Positions 27,739 through 35,600 of a stretch of DNA of 64,000 nt are shown piece by piece. The DNA is from a bacterium 1XD21-70. Its GTDB lineage: Bacteria; Bacillota; Clostridia; Lachnospirales; Lachnospiraceae. A program made the translations under genes and the position numbers. The first letter of the stretch is position 1. Every line of letters starts with the position of its first letter. The DNA is taken from NCBI GenBank assembly GCA_003669055.1, contig RAYB01000003.1, forward strand, positions 62,001-126,000, written 5' to 3'. The notes under the pieces were generated by a model. The model did no database searches, was not told the DNA's origin, and was given only the letters and a program-made list of their open reading frames with translations.

Positions 27739-29772
27739 CTATAACCTTTTCATGTAGTTAATTACATCCTCTAATGAAATTTCCCCATTATCATAGCAAT
27801 TTTGGAATATATCCGTCATTCTTTCAAAATCGGCCGCAGTATCTACTGTTAGATATAATTGAGGGAAATTATATTTCATGGGAGCCGGAACATTATTAAT
27901 TTTATATTTTTCAGGATGCTCATATACATATATTGTCACATGCTCTCGATCTCTCTCATCGATGTCCTCAGAATAATATATATTCTCAAGAACACCAAAA
28001 CCAACTATCTCTCCGGTAATCCCGATAGGAAGCCCCGTCATACAGGTGTAATCAGAATTTGTTTGTATATGGGATTCGATCATTCTGTCAATGCACTCTG
28101 CATTACATAATGGATTATCTGCCGTAACCCGTACAATAATATCTGCGTCAAATGCTTTTCCCGCTAAAACAAACCTGCTTAGAACATCCGTTTCATCTCC
28201 CGCAAACCATTCAATCCCATTTTCTGATAAGTAATTTTTCAAAGGTTCATTATTACCATCATTTGACGTAGCAACCACCGTTTGGGAAACAAATTTGCTT
28301 TTCGATACATTATCAATCACATGCTGAATTTGAGGTTTACCACAAATATCTTTCATAACTTTTCCGGGCAGCCGTGTAGATCCCATACGAGCCTGTATAA
28401 TAGTTACAACCTTTTTTGTTGGCATATACTCTTTTTTTGCAAGTTTTCTAGCCATCTCACCTACTCGTTCAGCTGCCTTCCCATCTGTTGCATATTTCTT
28501 ATTCTGGAATATTTTGTCATCGCCTTCACCATTAAAGATCTTGCCTATCTGATCTGCCAATTCGTCAGCTGTAGAACACCTAATGCCAATCCCCATATTG
28601 TCAAAAGGAATATCTTCATTGAAATCAGTTGTGTTTATATACAATAACGGTTTCCCCATTACTGCCGCTTCCAATCCTGTTGTCGATGAAACAGTTATGA
28701 TCAAATCAGAAACAGCTATCAGTTCACGAGCATCCATATTCTTTATAAGTTTAACTGAATTTATTCCAAACTCTTCCATAATGAGTTCTTGAATTTTCCC
28801 ATCCTCATTCGGATGTAGTTTTACCACAAATTGTATCTTATGCAAATCGATACTCTTTGCTGATTCCATTAGTATTCTAAAAACATCCTCACGTTCTCTT
28901 GTCGGTTGCGACATGAACGCCACAACCTTTTTTTGATAGTCAACACCTATTTTGTCACATACGGCCTGTTTATCAGTATTTTTAAGATACCATGGATGCT
29001 TATCAAATGCAGGTTGCCCTGTAACATGGATGCTGGCTGGATCTATCCCGCGTCTAACAATCTCATTCTTAGCATAATCACAAAGTACAGCAAATGCTGT
29101 TGGCCTGGTTTCTAATTGACGCTGATATATCTCCTCATAGTAACCCATAACAAGCGGATTTTTGAGTTCGGATTTAAGTATGATGTTCTGCCGCAAAATA
29201 CCATTGGCTAATAGCTTTTCCCTCTCCGCTTCGGTATCCACTTGGATCTTATCGGGAAACGTTTTATTGATGCGCCCAATAAGGTCTTCAACCTTCAAGG
29301 ATGCGATCCCTAACTGTCCTGCAGCATATAATGCAGCTGCCTCAAATCGGTTCATCGTCGTAGTAATGACGACATCCGGGGTTTCTTTCTGAAGAATCCT
29401 CATCATAGTCCTGGCAGGGAACATAGTTCTTCTGTCAAAGATATTCAAAATCTGATAAGCCGCCTCTTCCCCCACTTCATCAATTAAATCTGACATCGTA
29501 TATCCATAATATGCAATAGAATCTGCAAAGCTTACCGCTGATGAAAAGTTATGCCTGTCTTTTGCCAGAGGGAATCCAATCTCAACACTTCTAACATCCA
29601 AATAATCAGATAGTGTTTTGCAAGGAATTCCTTGTTTTCGTAATAAGTCAGCGGCCAGATTTATGCCAATAGCCTCAACCTGAATATTGGTTTTACTTAT
29701 CAAATATTTCATGACAGGAATCAATGCCCCTGCGTGGCCTCCGCCGTAACAAACAAACAATGCTTTACCCAT
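27739..29772 (-). CDS. Fusion: GT-B/epimerase-like domain plus SpsF-like cytidylyltransferase
   Basis: 677 residues in two parts. Residues 1-455 are a GT-B-type domain: LFVCYGGGHAGALIPVMKYL at the N-terminus, AFAVLCDYAKNEIVRRGID, VTGQPAFD, VKLHPNEDGKIQ, SDLIITVSSTTGLEAAVMGK, resembling UDP-GlcNAc 2-epimerases and CDP-glycerol glycerophosphotransferases. Residues 457-677 are a SpsF-type nucleotidyltransferase: VTIIQARMGSTRLPGKVM, FAGDETDVLSRF, VRVTADNPLCNAE. The start overlaps the upstream stop by one base (TGATG). In B. subtilis SpsF is a separate protein. Substrates are unknown. Confidence 0.85.
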   Translation of the reverse strand: MGKALFVCYGGGHAGALIPVMKYLISKTNIQVEAIGINLAADLLRKQGIPCKTLSDYLDVRSVEIGFPLAKDRHNFSSAVSFADSIAYYGYTMSDLIDEVGEEAAYQILNIFDRRTMFPARTMMRILQKETPDVVITTTMNRFEAAALYAAGQLGIASLKVEDLIGRINKTFPDKIQVDTEAEREKLLANGILRQNIILKSELKNPLVMGYYEEIYQRQLETRPTAFAVLCDYAKNEIVRRGIDPASIHVTGQPAFDKHPWYLKNTDKQAVCDKIGVDYQKKVVAFMSQPTREREDVFRILMESAKSIDLHKIQFVVKLHPNEDGKIQELIMEEFGINSVKLIKNMDARELIAVSDLIITVSSTTGLEAAVMGKPLLYINTTDFNEDIPFDNMGIGIRCSTADELADQIGKIFNGEGDDKIFQNKKYATDGKAAERVGEMARKLAKKEYMPTKKVVTIIQARMGSTRLPGKVMKDICGKPQIQHVIDNVSKSKFVSQTVVATSNDGNNEPLKNYLSENGIEWFAGDETDVLSRFVLAGKAFDADIIVRVTADNPLCNAECIDRMIESHIQTNSDYTCMTGLPIGITGEIVGFGVLENIYYSEDIDERDREHVTIYVYEHPEKYKINNVPAPMKYNFPQLYLTVDTAADFERMTDIFQNCYDNGEISLEDVINYMKRL

Positions 29773-30449
29773 CAGTTAACTCCTCTCTGGAAAAGAACTG
29801 TGTCAATGGTCTTAAAGAGAATTTTAACATCAAGCCCTAAGGAATAATTCATGGCATAGTAAACATCATAGCCTGTAGCCTCTTCAACAGTGAGGGAACT
29901 TCTTCCATATGCCTGAGCCATGCCGCTAATTCCAGGCTTCGCTAACATTCTGATATGCATGGCCTGTTTAAAAAATTCTTCTTTCTCCGGGTGATTAATA
30001 AGCATCTGCCCTATCCTAAGATCCAATTCTTTTTCCGGCACAGCCCGTGGGCCGATAATAGACATATCTCCCTTAATAACATTCAAAAGTTGTGGGATTT
30101 CATCTAAACTGGTTTTTCTAAGGATTTTTCCCACTTTGGTGACACGTACATCTCCGTCCTTCGGTGCAGAAAGATTGCCGTCAGAACTGTGGCTGTACAT
30201 TGTGCGCAATTTATACACTGTAAAATACGTCCCCTTATACCCGAATCTTGTTTGCTTGTAAATTGGGTTTCCCTTTGATTCCAATCGAATGAGGATGCAA
30301 AAAAACAAAATAATTGGAAAGAATATGATAAGAAGGGGAACTGATATAACAATGTCAAGGAGACGTTTTATTATTTTTTGTCCCAGGTTTTGTTTTAAAA
30401 TATAGGAATCCTGTATTTTCAAATCCATCGAAAATAAATCATTGCACAT
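29772..30449 (-). CDS. Undecaprenyl-phosphate phosphoglycosyl transferase
   Basis: A 225-residue monotopic phosphoglycosyl transferase (bacterial sugar transferase family). One re-entrant membrane helix (LDIVISVPLLIIFFPIILFF) precedes the catalytic domain: KQTRFGYKGTYFTVYKLRTM, KTSLDEIPQLLNVIKGDMS with the catalytic Asp-Glu dyad, IGPRAVP, and KPGISGMAQAYGRSS. It loads the first sugar-phosphate on the lipid carrier and so starts repeat-unit assembly. AGGAAGTGG precedes the ATG. Confidence 0.95.
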   Translation of the reverse strand: MCNDLFSMDLKIQDSYILKQNLGQKIIKRLLDIVISVPLLIIFFPIILFFCILIRLESKGNPIYKQTRFGYKGTYFTVYKLRTMYSHSSDGNLSAPKDGDVRVTKVGKILRKTSLDEIPQLLNVIKGDMSIIGPRAVPEKELDLRIGQMLINHPEKEEFFKQAMHIRMLAKPGISGMAQAYGRSSLTVEEATGYDVYYAMNYSLGLDVKILFKTIDTVLFQRGVN

Positions 30450-30553
30450 CTTTATCCACTTCCTAGTTCATTTAATATTTATTCGTCATTGTTCAGCAAG
30501 CACCTCTAACCTATTCTGCCTCTGCTGCCATTTTGAAAACCTCTGCCCAAAAT

Positions 30554-31921
30554 TCATAGGCTTAAAATAACTTCCTTTAAATTTTCGCATACATACTTAA
30601 TGTCTTCATCCGACAGCTGTGTATGGAGTGGGAGAGTAATTACATTCTTATAATACTCATAAGTGTTGGGAAAGTCCTTGATATCCCACCCCAATGCCTT
30701 ATAAGCAGTCATCATCGGCAAAGGTTTATAGTGAACATTCGTTGCAATTCCACGTTCTTCCAAACGTTCTATGATTTCATTGCGTTGCCAAACATCGATT
30801 CCAGGAATGCGAATGAGATACAAATGATTAGAACTGTCCATACCGTTCACATGGTGGATCATGCGGCTGATGCCAAGTTCATCACAGGCGGCATCATAAA
30901 TACTCATCATCTGCTCTCTTCTATTAAGCAATCCAAGATATCTGTCAAGCTGTCTTAAACCGATAGCAGCCATAATATCAGTCATATTACATTTATACCA
31001 AGAACCAATGATATCATATTCCCACGCTCCGGTTTTCGTCTTCGCTAGTGCATCCTTATTCTGGCCATGAAGGCTTAACAATTGATAAAACTTATAAATA
31101 ACCTTGTCGGTTACGCCAAGGTTATAAACAGAAAGGGGTAAGCACCACGTACTCGCCCCACCCTCTGCTGTAGTAAAGTTTTTTACAGCATGGAAGGAAA
31201 AGTCCGTGAAATCAGCGATGGCACCACAGTACCGGCGTTCTGCTTTCTCTAATTTCCCAACTCCGGTTGTATTGACCACTCGGCTTGCACCGAGACTGTG
31301 AGCGCAATCCGCAACGACAGCAACACGGCCAAGACCAGCCTGAATCTTGGAACTTAGTTCAGCCAACTCGTTACTGTAATCATCAAGAGGTTTATAAAGC
31401 CCACGCTTTGACTCTACGATCTGGTATACACGATCATAATCAGCCACAATACCACCCAGATCTACAACAACCACAGCCTTCGTTTTTTCTGTGATCGCAG
31501 CTTCCAAAGCATTGTAGTCCATCTCAGGTGCATTTGTAATCGGATCCCCATTAGCTTGAATGTCTACAAACTTTATAGTTGCACCGCAGTGAATAGCAGC
31601 CGAAGCTGACGCCGTATATGTATAAGCTGGCACAATCACTTCATCACCAGGGCCAACACCCAAAATGCGCAGATTAAGTTCTTCTGCTGCTGTTGCCGAG
31701 TTTAAGCACACAACACGCTGGCTATACTTAGCGGTCGCCTCTTGAGTACTACAATCGATATCCGTCCGCCCAGTCTCAATATAAGCCGCCAAGCGGCACT
31801 CTAACATCTTTGTACACGGGCCAGTGGTAATCCAGCCGGAGCGAAGCACTTCTGCTACCTCCTCAATTTCCATTTCAGAAATATCAGGCGGACTGAAAGA
31901 AATATTGCGTTTGTTTTCCAT
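30554..31921 (-). CDS. DegT/DnrJ/EryC1-family PLP aminotransferase
   Basis: 455 residues, longer than the usual 370-400. DegT hallmarks: GWITTGPCTKMLE at the start, LNSATAAEELNLRILGVGPG, IVPAYTYTASASA, ADCAHSLGA and FHAVKNFTTAEGGA with the PLP-binding Lys. Extra sequence lies near residues 55-70 and between VDLGG and VVADCAHS, where about 45 residues are inserted. These enzymes add an amino group to nucleotide-linked keto-sugars (compare SpsC, LegC, PseC). GAGGG seven bases before favours the ATG at 31921 over the one at 31927. The keto-sugar producer (a PseB/LegB-type dehydratase) is not in the window. Confidence 0.9.
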   Translation of the reverse strand: MENKRNISFSPPDISEMEIEEVAEVLRSGWITTGPCTKMLECRLAAYIETGRTDIDCSTQEATAKYSQRVVCLNSATAAEELNLRILGVGPGDEVIVPAYTYTASASAAIHCGATIKFVDIQANGDPITNAPEMDYNALEAAITEKTKAVVVVDLGGIVADYDRVYQIVESKRGLYKPLDDYSNELAELSSKIQAGLGRVAVVADCAHSLGASRVVNTTGVGKLEKAERRYCGAIADFTDFSFHAVKNFTTAEGGASTWCLPLSVYNLGVTDKVIYKFYQLLSLHGQNKDALAKTKTGAWEYDIIGSWYKCNMTDIMAAIGLRQLDRYLGLLNRREQMMSIYDAACDELGISRMIHHVNGMDSSNHLYLIRIPGIDVWQRNEIIERLEERGIATNVHYKPLPMMTAYKALGWDIKDFPNTYEYYKNVITLPLHTQLSDEDIKYVCENLKEVILSL

Positions 31922-32110
31922 GGTCATACCCTCTTTATCTTAGCCACTTTTTTATCATAAATTTTCACTTTTAATGATCTAGATACCATCCATGAGGTAA
32001 ATGACACTTCAAAAAACTCACAGATTTTATCTCAATTTTGATGGCGATATCCACAATACACTTCCCCATTTAAATATCCAAAATTTTCTTCTCATCAGAC
32101 TGCAAAACGA

Positions 32111-32644
32111 TTATTGTGAATTAAAAGATAAAACCTTCTCTCCCACCATCTCAATCCCCAGCCTCAGTTTTGTCTCCCGCCCCATAAACCCTACCCTCAC
32201 CACCACTTCCCTCTTATGCAGGTTCACCTTCACCACATCCCCCTCATAGCCCTTCAGCGGCCCCTCCAGCACGCGGATCTGCTTCCCTTCCCCCACTACC
32301 ACCTTCGACAGCCCTGCCCGGTGCCCCTGACCCCCCAGGTTACGGACTAGCCCCTCCTCCTCTTCGCTCAGGGGGACAAAATACCCCTCCTCCCGTCCCA
32401 GTACCTTCGTCAGCCTCGGCACGCGCCTCAGTTCCTGGTACAGTTCCTTTGGCCTCTTTGTCACCACAAAAATATAGGCAGGGAACAGGGTCTCCTCGAC
32501 CTTGTTCCACTGCCCATAGAATTTCTTCATCCGCTCTCTCTTGGGGACAAAACACTCTTCTATATAATAAGGAGAGATCCTCTTTCTTATTATTTCAGCG
32601 GTATGCTCCTCTTCCCCGCCTAACGTCTGTATCACATACCACAT
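32111..32644 (-). CDS. loaP: LoaP-type NusG paralog antiterminator
   Basis: A 177-residue NusG paralog. The NGN domain begins MWYVIQTLGGEEEHTAEIIR, with FVPKRERMKKFYGQWNKVEE and ETLFPAYIFVVTKRPKELYQ. The C-terminal KOW domain carries VLEGPLKGYEGDVVKVNLHK. LoaP proteins bind RNA polymerase and a leader RNA hairpin and let it read through terminators in long polysaccharide or metabolite operons. GGAGGACTTGCT precedes the ATG. The 189 bp between this gene and the aminotransferase gene has no clear hairpin terminator. It is GC-richer than the sugar genes that follow. Confidence 0.92.
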   Translation of the reverse strand: MWYVIQTLGGEEEHTAEIIRKRISPYYIEECFVPKRERMKKFYGQWNKVEETLFPAYIFVVTKRPKELYQELRRVPRLTKVLGREEGYFVPLSEEEEGLVRNLGGQGHRAGLSKVVVGEGKQIRVLEGPLKGYEGDVVKVNLHKREVVVRVGFMGRETKLRLGIEMVGEKVLSFNSQ

Positions 32645-32869
32645 AGCAAGTCCTCCTGTCCTCCGTCTGCCATTGCCTGACCCCTAATTGGTGCCCCCTG
32701 CTTTTCCATGCCTTCTCTGGCCATACGACCATATACGGCAGCATCCGTCGGCCGCGGGCACCCCCTTTTTGGGCAGGCTCCGCCGCCCGCAGCCAAAAGC
32801 ATCCTCGCTCCCTGCTGCGGTTCCCGCTGCCAGTATGACCATAGGAACCGAACCCTCTGTGCCAATGCT
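32645..32869 (-). other. Gap between the two antiterminator genes, no clear gene
   Basis: 225 bp of high GC. On the operon strand there are two inverted repeats without U-tracts: CGGTTCC...GGAACCG near the loaP2 end and GCGGGC...GCCCGC further on. An open frame at 32632-32865 could encode about 77 residues from a TTG, but it matches nothing I know and has no ribosome binding site. Confidence 0.4.
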
Positions 32870-33460
32870 TCAGTGGCTCAGCCCCCAATCCTGTGCATGT
32901 TTCTCATAGACCTCCAGCCCCACACAGATCCTCTGCAGGACGGCAGGCTCCCCTGCACCGTCCCCCGTGCCCTCCCCGGGCATCCCCACCCAGGCGACAC
33001 GTTTATGGCGGTCTATCTTCCGGATACTCTGCTCCTGCCCGGCCAGAGGACCGGCAGTCACCACAAGGCTCCCGCCGCAGATGCGCCCACGCGACATCCG
33101 GATGACCATGCTGCCGCCGCATAGCCCCAGCAGGCTCTCCCTGCTTTCCCGGCATACGGCATGCAGCCTCCCATTCCTTTCTCTCCTTCCTCCGGGGAAC
33201 AGCTTCCCCAGCACCCCCTCCAATGGGGCTATGCCTTCCGGCCCGTCCGGGACGGACAGCACCACATACCCCGGGAAAAGGTTCCTTTCTGCCACGTGCC
33301 ACTCTCCCTGGTAACGCAGCAGCTTCTGGCATTTCAGGATCCATGCAGCCTCCAAGGCGCCCCTGGGGGCACCGTCCCTGCACCGCCTTGCTACTTCCTG
33401 CTCCTCTTCCCCACGGCAATCCAACAAATACCAGATCCTGCCCACTTCCCTTCCCTGCAT
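32870..33460 (-). CDS. Second, divergent NusG/LoaP-type protein
   Basis: 196 residues, very GC-rich. The N-terminal NGN-like part reads RIWYLLDCRGEEEQEVARRC, then WILKCQKLLRYQGEWHVAERNLFPGYVVLSV, matching the aromatic-start and LFPGYVF pattern of NusG paralogs. The C-terminal part GSLVVTAGPLAGQEQSIRKIDRHKRVAWVGM is a KOW-like motif. It is less conserved than the LoaP downstream. The ATG at 33460 follows GGCGGGGGCAGC, a weak site; the frame stays open into the inverted repeat, but upstream starts are poorer. As the first gene after the invertible promoter it would be read first in the ON state. Confidence 0.75.
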   Translation of the reverse strand: MQGREVGRIWYLLDCRGEEEQEVARRCRDGAPRGALEAAWILKCQKLLRYQGEWHVAERNLFPGYVVLSVPDGPEGIAPLEGVLGKLFPGGRRERNGRLHAVCRESRESLLGLCGGSMVIRMSRGRICGGSLVVTAGPLAGQEQSIRKIDRHKRVAWVGMPGEGTGDGAGEPAVLQRICVGLEVYEKHAQDWGLSH

Positions 33461-33488
33461 GCTGCCCCCGCCAAGGACAATTCCACCA

Positions 33489-33517
33489 GGCAAATGATAC
33501 ATGATGTACGATTTGCC
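33489..33517 (-). promoter_or_regulatory. Leader RNA hairpin before the antiterminator genes
   Basis: On the operon strand: GGCAAAT, a 2-nt mismatch, TACA, loop TCA, TGTA, a 2-nt mismatch, ATTTGCC. It lies between the left inverted repeat and the start of the first NusG-type gene, where LoaP-family recognition hairpins are expected. The structure is seen; the function is inferred. Confidence 0.55.
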
Positions 33518-33537
33518 GCATGATGTCCCTGGGGAAA

Positions 33538-33564
33538 TGTCGTTTAACTGTAGATTAAGCGACA
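33538..33564. repeat. Left inverted repeat of the invertible promoter
   Basis: 27 bp that match the reverse complement of 33695-33721 at 26 of 27 positions. It is itself a dyad: arms TGTCGTTTAA and TTAAGCGACA (one mismatch) around CTGTAGA. This is the shape of a tyrosine-recombinase core site. Confidence 0.85.
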
Positions 33565-33694
33565 AAAATTTAAAAAATCCTTAACATTTCATACCAGAAA
33601 AGGCAAAGTCATGCGGTTGACGCACATAAAAAATGATGCTATAATCGAAACGATTACAAAAAGGTGTTTTTTATTGGTTTGTATGCAAAAAAGG
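33565..33694. other. Invertible 130-bp promoter segment (predicted), now OFF
   Basis: AT-rich segment bounded by the two inverted repeats and carrying one strong promoter that points right, away from the polysaccharide operon. Rightward transcription would run into the 3' end of the convergent dacA-type gene. Inversion would place the -10 at about 33614-33619 on the minus strand, firing toward the NusG-type genes with a leader of about 150 nt. Confidence 0.75.
33617..33645 (+). promoter_or_regulatory. Consensus sigma-A promoter inside the invertible segment
   Basis: -35 TTGACG at 33617-33622, a 17-bp spacer, and a perfect -10 TATAAT at 33640-33645. Expected start near 33652. No gene on the plus strand follows it. 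Confidence 0.9.
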
Positions 33695-33721
33695 TGTCGC
33701 TTAATCTACAGTTAAGCGACA
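33695..33721. repeat. Right inverted repeat of the invertible promoter
   Basis: 27 bp: arm TGTCGCTTAA, centre TCTACAG, arm TTAAGCGACA. The dyad extends to 14-bp perfect arms (33691-33725). The asymmetric centre is reversed relative to the left copy, so recombination would invert, not delete, the DNA between. Confidence 0.85.
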
Positions 33722-33755
33722 CCTTCATTGTTCTATACCCTTTCCAGCCCTCTCC

Positions 33756-35309
33756 TCACGCCCCTTCCAGCCCTTCTTCTCCCTGTCCTCCCTTACTCCC
33801 GCCGTCCCCTGTCGTACCCATCAGCCATGCTTTTACTGTCTTCTTTAAATAATCCCGGTACCCGGCCTTATCCACCTGTGCGTCAGCGTAGATTTCCACT
33901 TCGCCAAGGGCTTTGCCTCCCAGTTCATAACGCAGCACCCCCACCGTATCACCGGGCATAACCGGTGCCTGTAAATATTCCGGGAGCATCAGCTTTTTCT
34001 CAACAGCCTGGAAGTCCTCCCCATTCACCCCAAGATAAGAAAAACTTCCCCTGTATTTCAAGGGAACCGTATCTTTTACGCCATTCTGCACCATCATCTG
34101 CGGAAGCCCAGGCATCTCATGGTCTTCGTATAGCTTACAGTTAGCATACCCGTAATTCAGCAATGTCTGGGCATCGGCGAAGCGGGCTTTGTAATCCGGC
34201 GCTGCCATGATCGCAGCTATCAGGCGCACGCCATCCTTCTCTGCGGTTGCCGACAGGCAGTATTTCGCCAGGGAGGTAGACCCCGTCTTTAGACCGGTCA
34301 CCCGGAAATTGGTTGCCATTTTCAAAAGCTTGTTAGTGTTAGACAATCCGAATTCCTTTGTCCCCTGTTTCGTCACATGGGTGATATTTTCCATCCAGAT
34401 CGTGGAATAATTATGGATCTGCGGGTACTTGACGATCAGTTCCCGCGACATGATGGCAATATCCCTCGCTGTGGTCACATGGGCCGCGGAATCCGTCAGC
34501 CCACAGCAGTCTTCAAAATGGGTGCCGTTCATGCCAAGCCCGGCCGCCCGTTCGTTCATCTGCTTCACAAATTCCCCTTCTGTCCCGGCTATGTACTCTG
34601 CCATCGCCACGGAAGCATCATTCCCGGAGGCCACCACGATACATTTGATCATAGTCTCGACGGTCTGTATTTCCCCTTCCTCCAGAAACACCTGCGATCC
34701 GCCCATCGATTTGGCGTAAGCGCTTGTGACCACCTCATCCGTCATCTTTATTTTACCGGCATCGATAGCATCAAAAATCAGGATCAGGGTCATGATCTTA
34801 GTAATGCTGGCTGGCCGGCGCTGCTTATCCGCATCCTTTTCGTAGATCACTTTTCCAGTGGATGCCTCCATAAGAACCGCGCTGGGGGCAGCAATCTCCG
34901 GACCGGATGATGCCCCCTCCGCCGGTGCTTCTGCCTCAGCCGCCGGACCAGCTACATTCTGCCCTGCCTCCCCTTCCCCTTGGATTGGCTCTTTCGCTGT
35001 ACCTCCATCCGGCTGCATTGCCGTCTCCTCACCGGCCTCTGCCCTTCCGGCATCCGTCTCCTCACCAGCCCCTGCCTCACCGGCTTCCACTGCTGCCTCC
35101 CCAGCTTCCGCCGCTGCCCCTCCGGCAGACACCTCCTCACCGGCCTCCACTGCTGCCTCCCCGGCTTCCGCCGCTGTCCCTCCGGCAGACACCTCCACCC
35201 CTTCTGCCCTGGGATTCCCCAGGATCTCCTGCCCGTTTCCGGCAAGCTGCGGCGGTGTGAATAGCAGGCTTCCGGCACATAACATGCTCAGTATTTTTTT
35301 CATATCCAT
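33756..35309 (-). CDS. dacA: D-alanyl-D-alanine carboxypeptidase (peptidase S11) with Ala/Glu/Gly-rich insert
   Basis: 517 residues: signal peptide (KKILSMLCAGSLLFTPPQLA), a low-complexity region of about 110 residues (EVSAGGxAAEAGEAAVEAGE repeats), the S11 penicillin-binding domain, and a C-terminal beta domain of about 100 residues. Active-site motifs are SITK, SGN and KTGS (GLKTGSTSLAKYC). It trims the terminal D-Ala of peptidoglycan stem peptides outside the cell. A GAGGG serves ATGs at 35309 or 35303. It is convergent with the current direction of the invertible promoter. Confidence 0.93.
   Translation of the reverse strand: MDMKKILSMLCAGSLLFTPPQLAGNGQEILGNPRAEGVEVSAGGTAAEAGEAAVEAGEEVSAGGAAAEAGEAAVEAGEAGAGEETDAGRAEAGEETAMQPDGGTAKEPIQGEGEAGQNVAGPAAEAEAPAEGASSGPEIAAPSAVLMEASTGKVIYEKDADKQRRPASITKIMTLILIFDAIDAGKIKMTDEVVTSAYAKSMGGSQVFLEEGEIQTVETMIKCIVVASGNDASVAMAEYIAGTEGEFVKQMNERAAGLGMNGTHFEDCCGLTDSAAHVTTARDIAIMSRELIVKYPQIHNYSTIWMENITHVTKQGTKEFGLSNTNKLLKMATNFRVTGLKTGSTSLAKYCLSATAEKDGVRLIAAIMAAPDYKARFADAQTLLNYGYANCKLYEDHEMPGLPQMMVQNGVKDTVPLKYRGSFSYLGVNGEDFQAVEKKLMLPEYLQAPVMPGDTVGVLRYELGGKALGEVEIYADAQVDKAGYRDYLKKTVKAWLMGTTGDGGSKGGQGEEGLEGA
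35040..35205. repeat. Coding tandem repeat in the carboxypeptidase linker
   Basis: Repeated units such as CCTCCGGCAGACACCTCC with CCCGGCTTCCGCCGCTG encode Ala/Glu/Gly repeats. Two long units are nearly identical, so the length may vary between strains. Confidence 0.75.
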
Positions 35310-35418
35310 CAATCCCTCAATTCATTCTGCTATATATTAATGTATGGCTATTTTTTCGATTCTATGTTATGATATCTGTAATACATCCGCCATGGCTTCC
35401 ATAAGAAGGCCATACCAA

Positions 35419-35600
35419 TGTACTGATACGTTTACATTTCTCCAAATAACTTGCCTGAATTTCCGTCTGCCGTGTTGCTGTCGGTCAACGATGCCACCGC
35501 AGAGCCTGCCCCAGCGAAGCGAGGGTATCGCTTCCCTCCGCTGCCCTGCAGGCCGAAAATCATTCTGTGCCATTTGGCTGAAAGTAAATGTGTCGGCACA
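35419..35600. repeat. Imperfect foldback (MITE-like) element, tentative
   Basis: The end at 35419 on the plus strand and the end at 35600 on the minus strand share about 40 bp at roughly 70 percent identity (TGTACTGATACGTTTACATT against TGTGCCGACACATTTACTTT). The middle pairs as GCCTGC...GCAGGC and AAGCGA...TCGCTT (35517-35533). The two arms differ in length by about 30 bp. This fills most of the 376-bp gap between dacA and the next gene; I see no gene in it. Confidence 0.4.

Noticed and set aside
32632-32865. A 77-codon ORF between the two antiterminator genes.
   Set aside because: It begins at a TTG without a ribosome binding site, and high GC favours open frames here. No family is recognised.
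33461-33565. N-terminal extension of the upstream NusG-type protein through the left inverted repeat.
   Set aside because: It starts at a TTG with no ribosome binding site and would read the repeat as protein. The hairpin and the switch explain this DNA better.
33664-33852. A 62-codon ORF on the plus strand just after the invertible promoter.
   Set aside because: It translates the inverted repeat and then the antisense of the carboxypeptidase 3' end, with low-complexity Pro/Ser sequence and no ribosome binding site.
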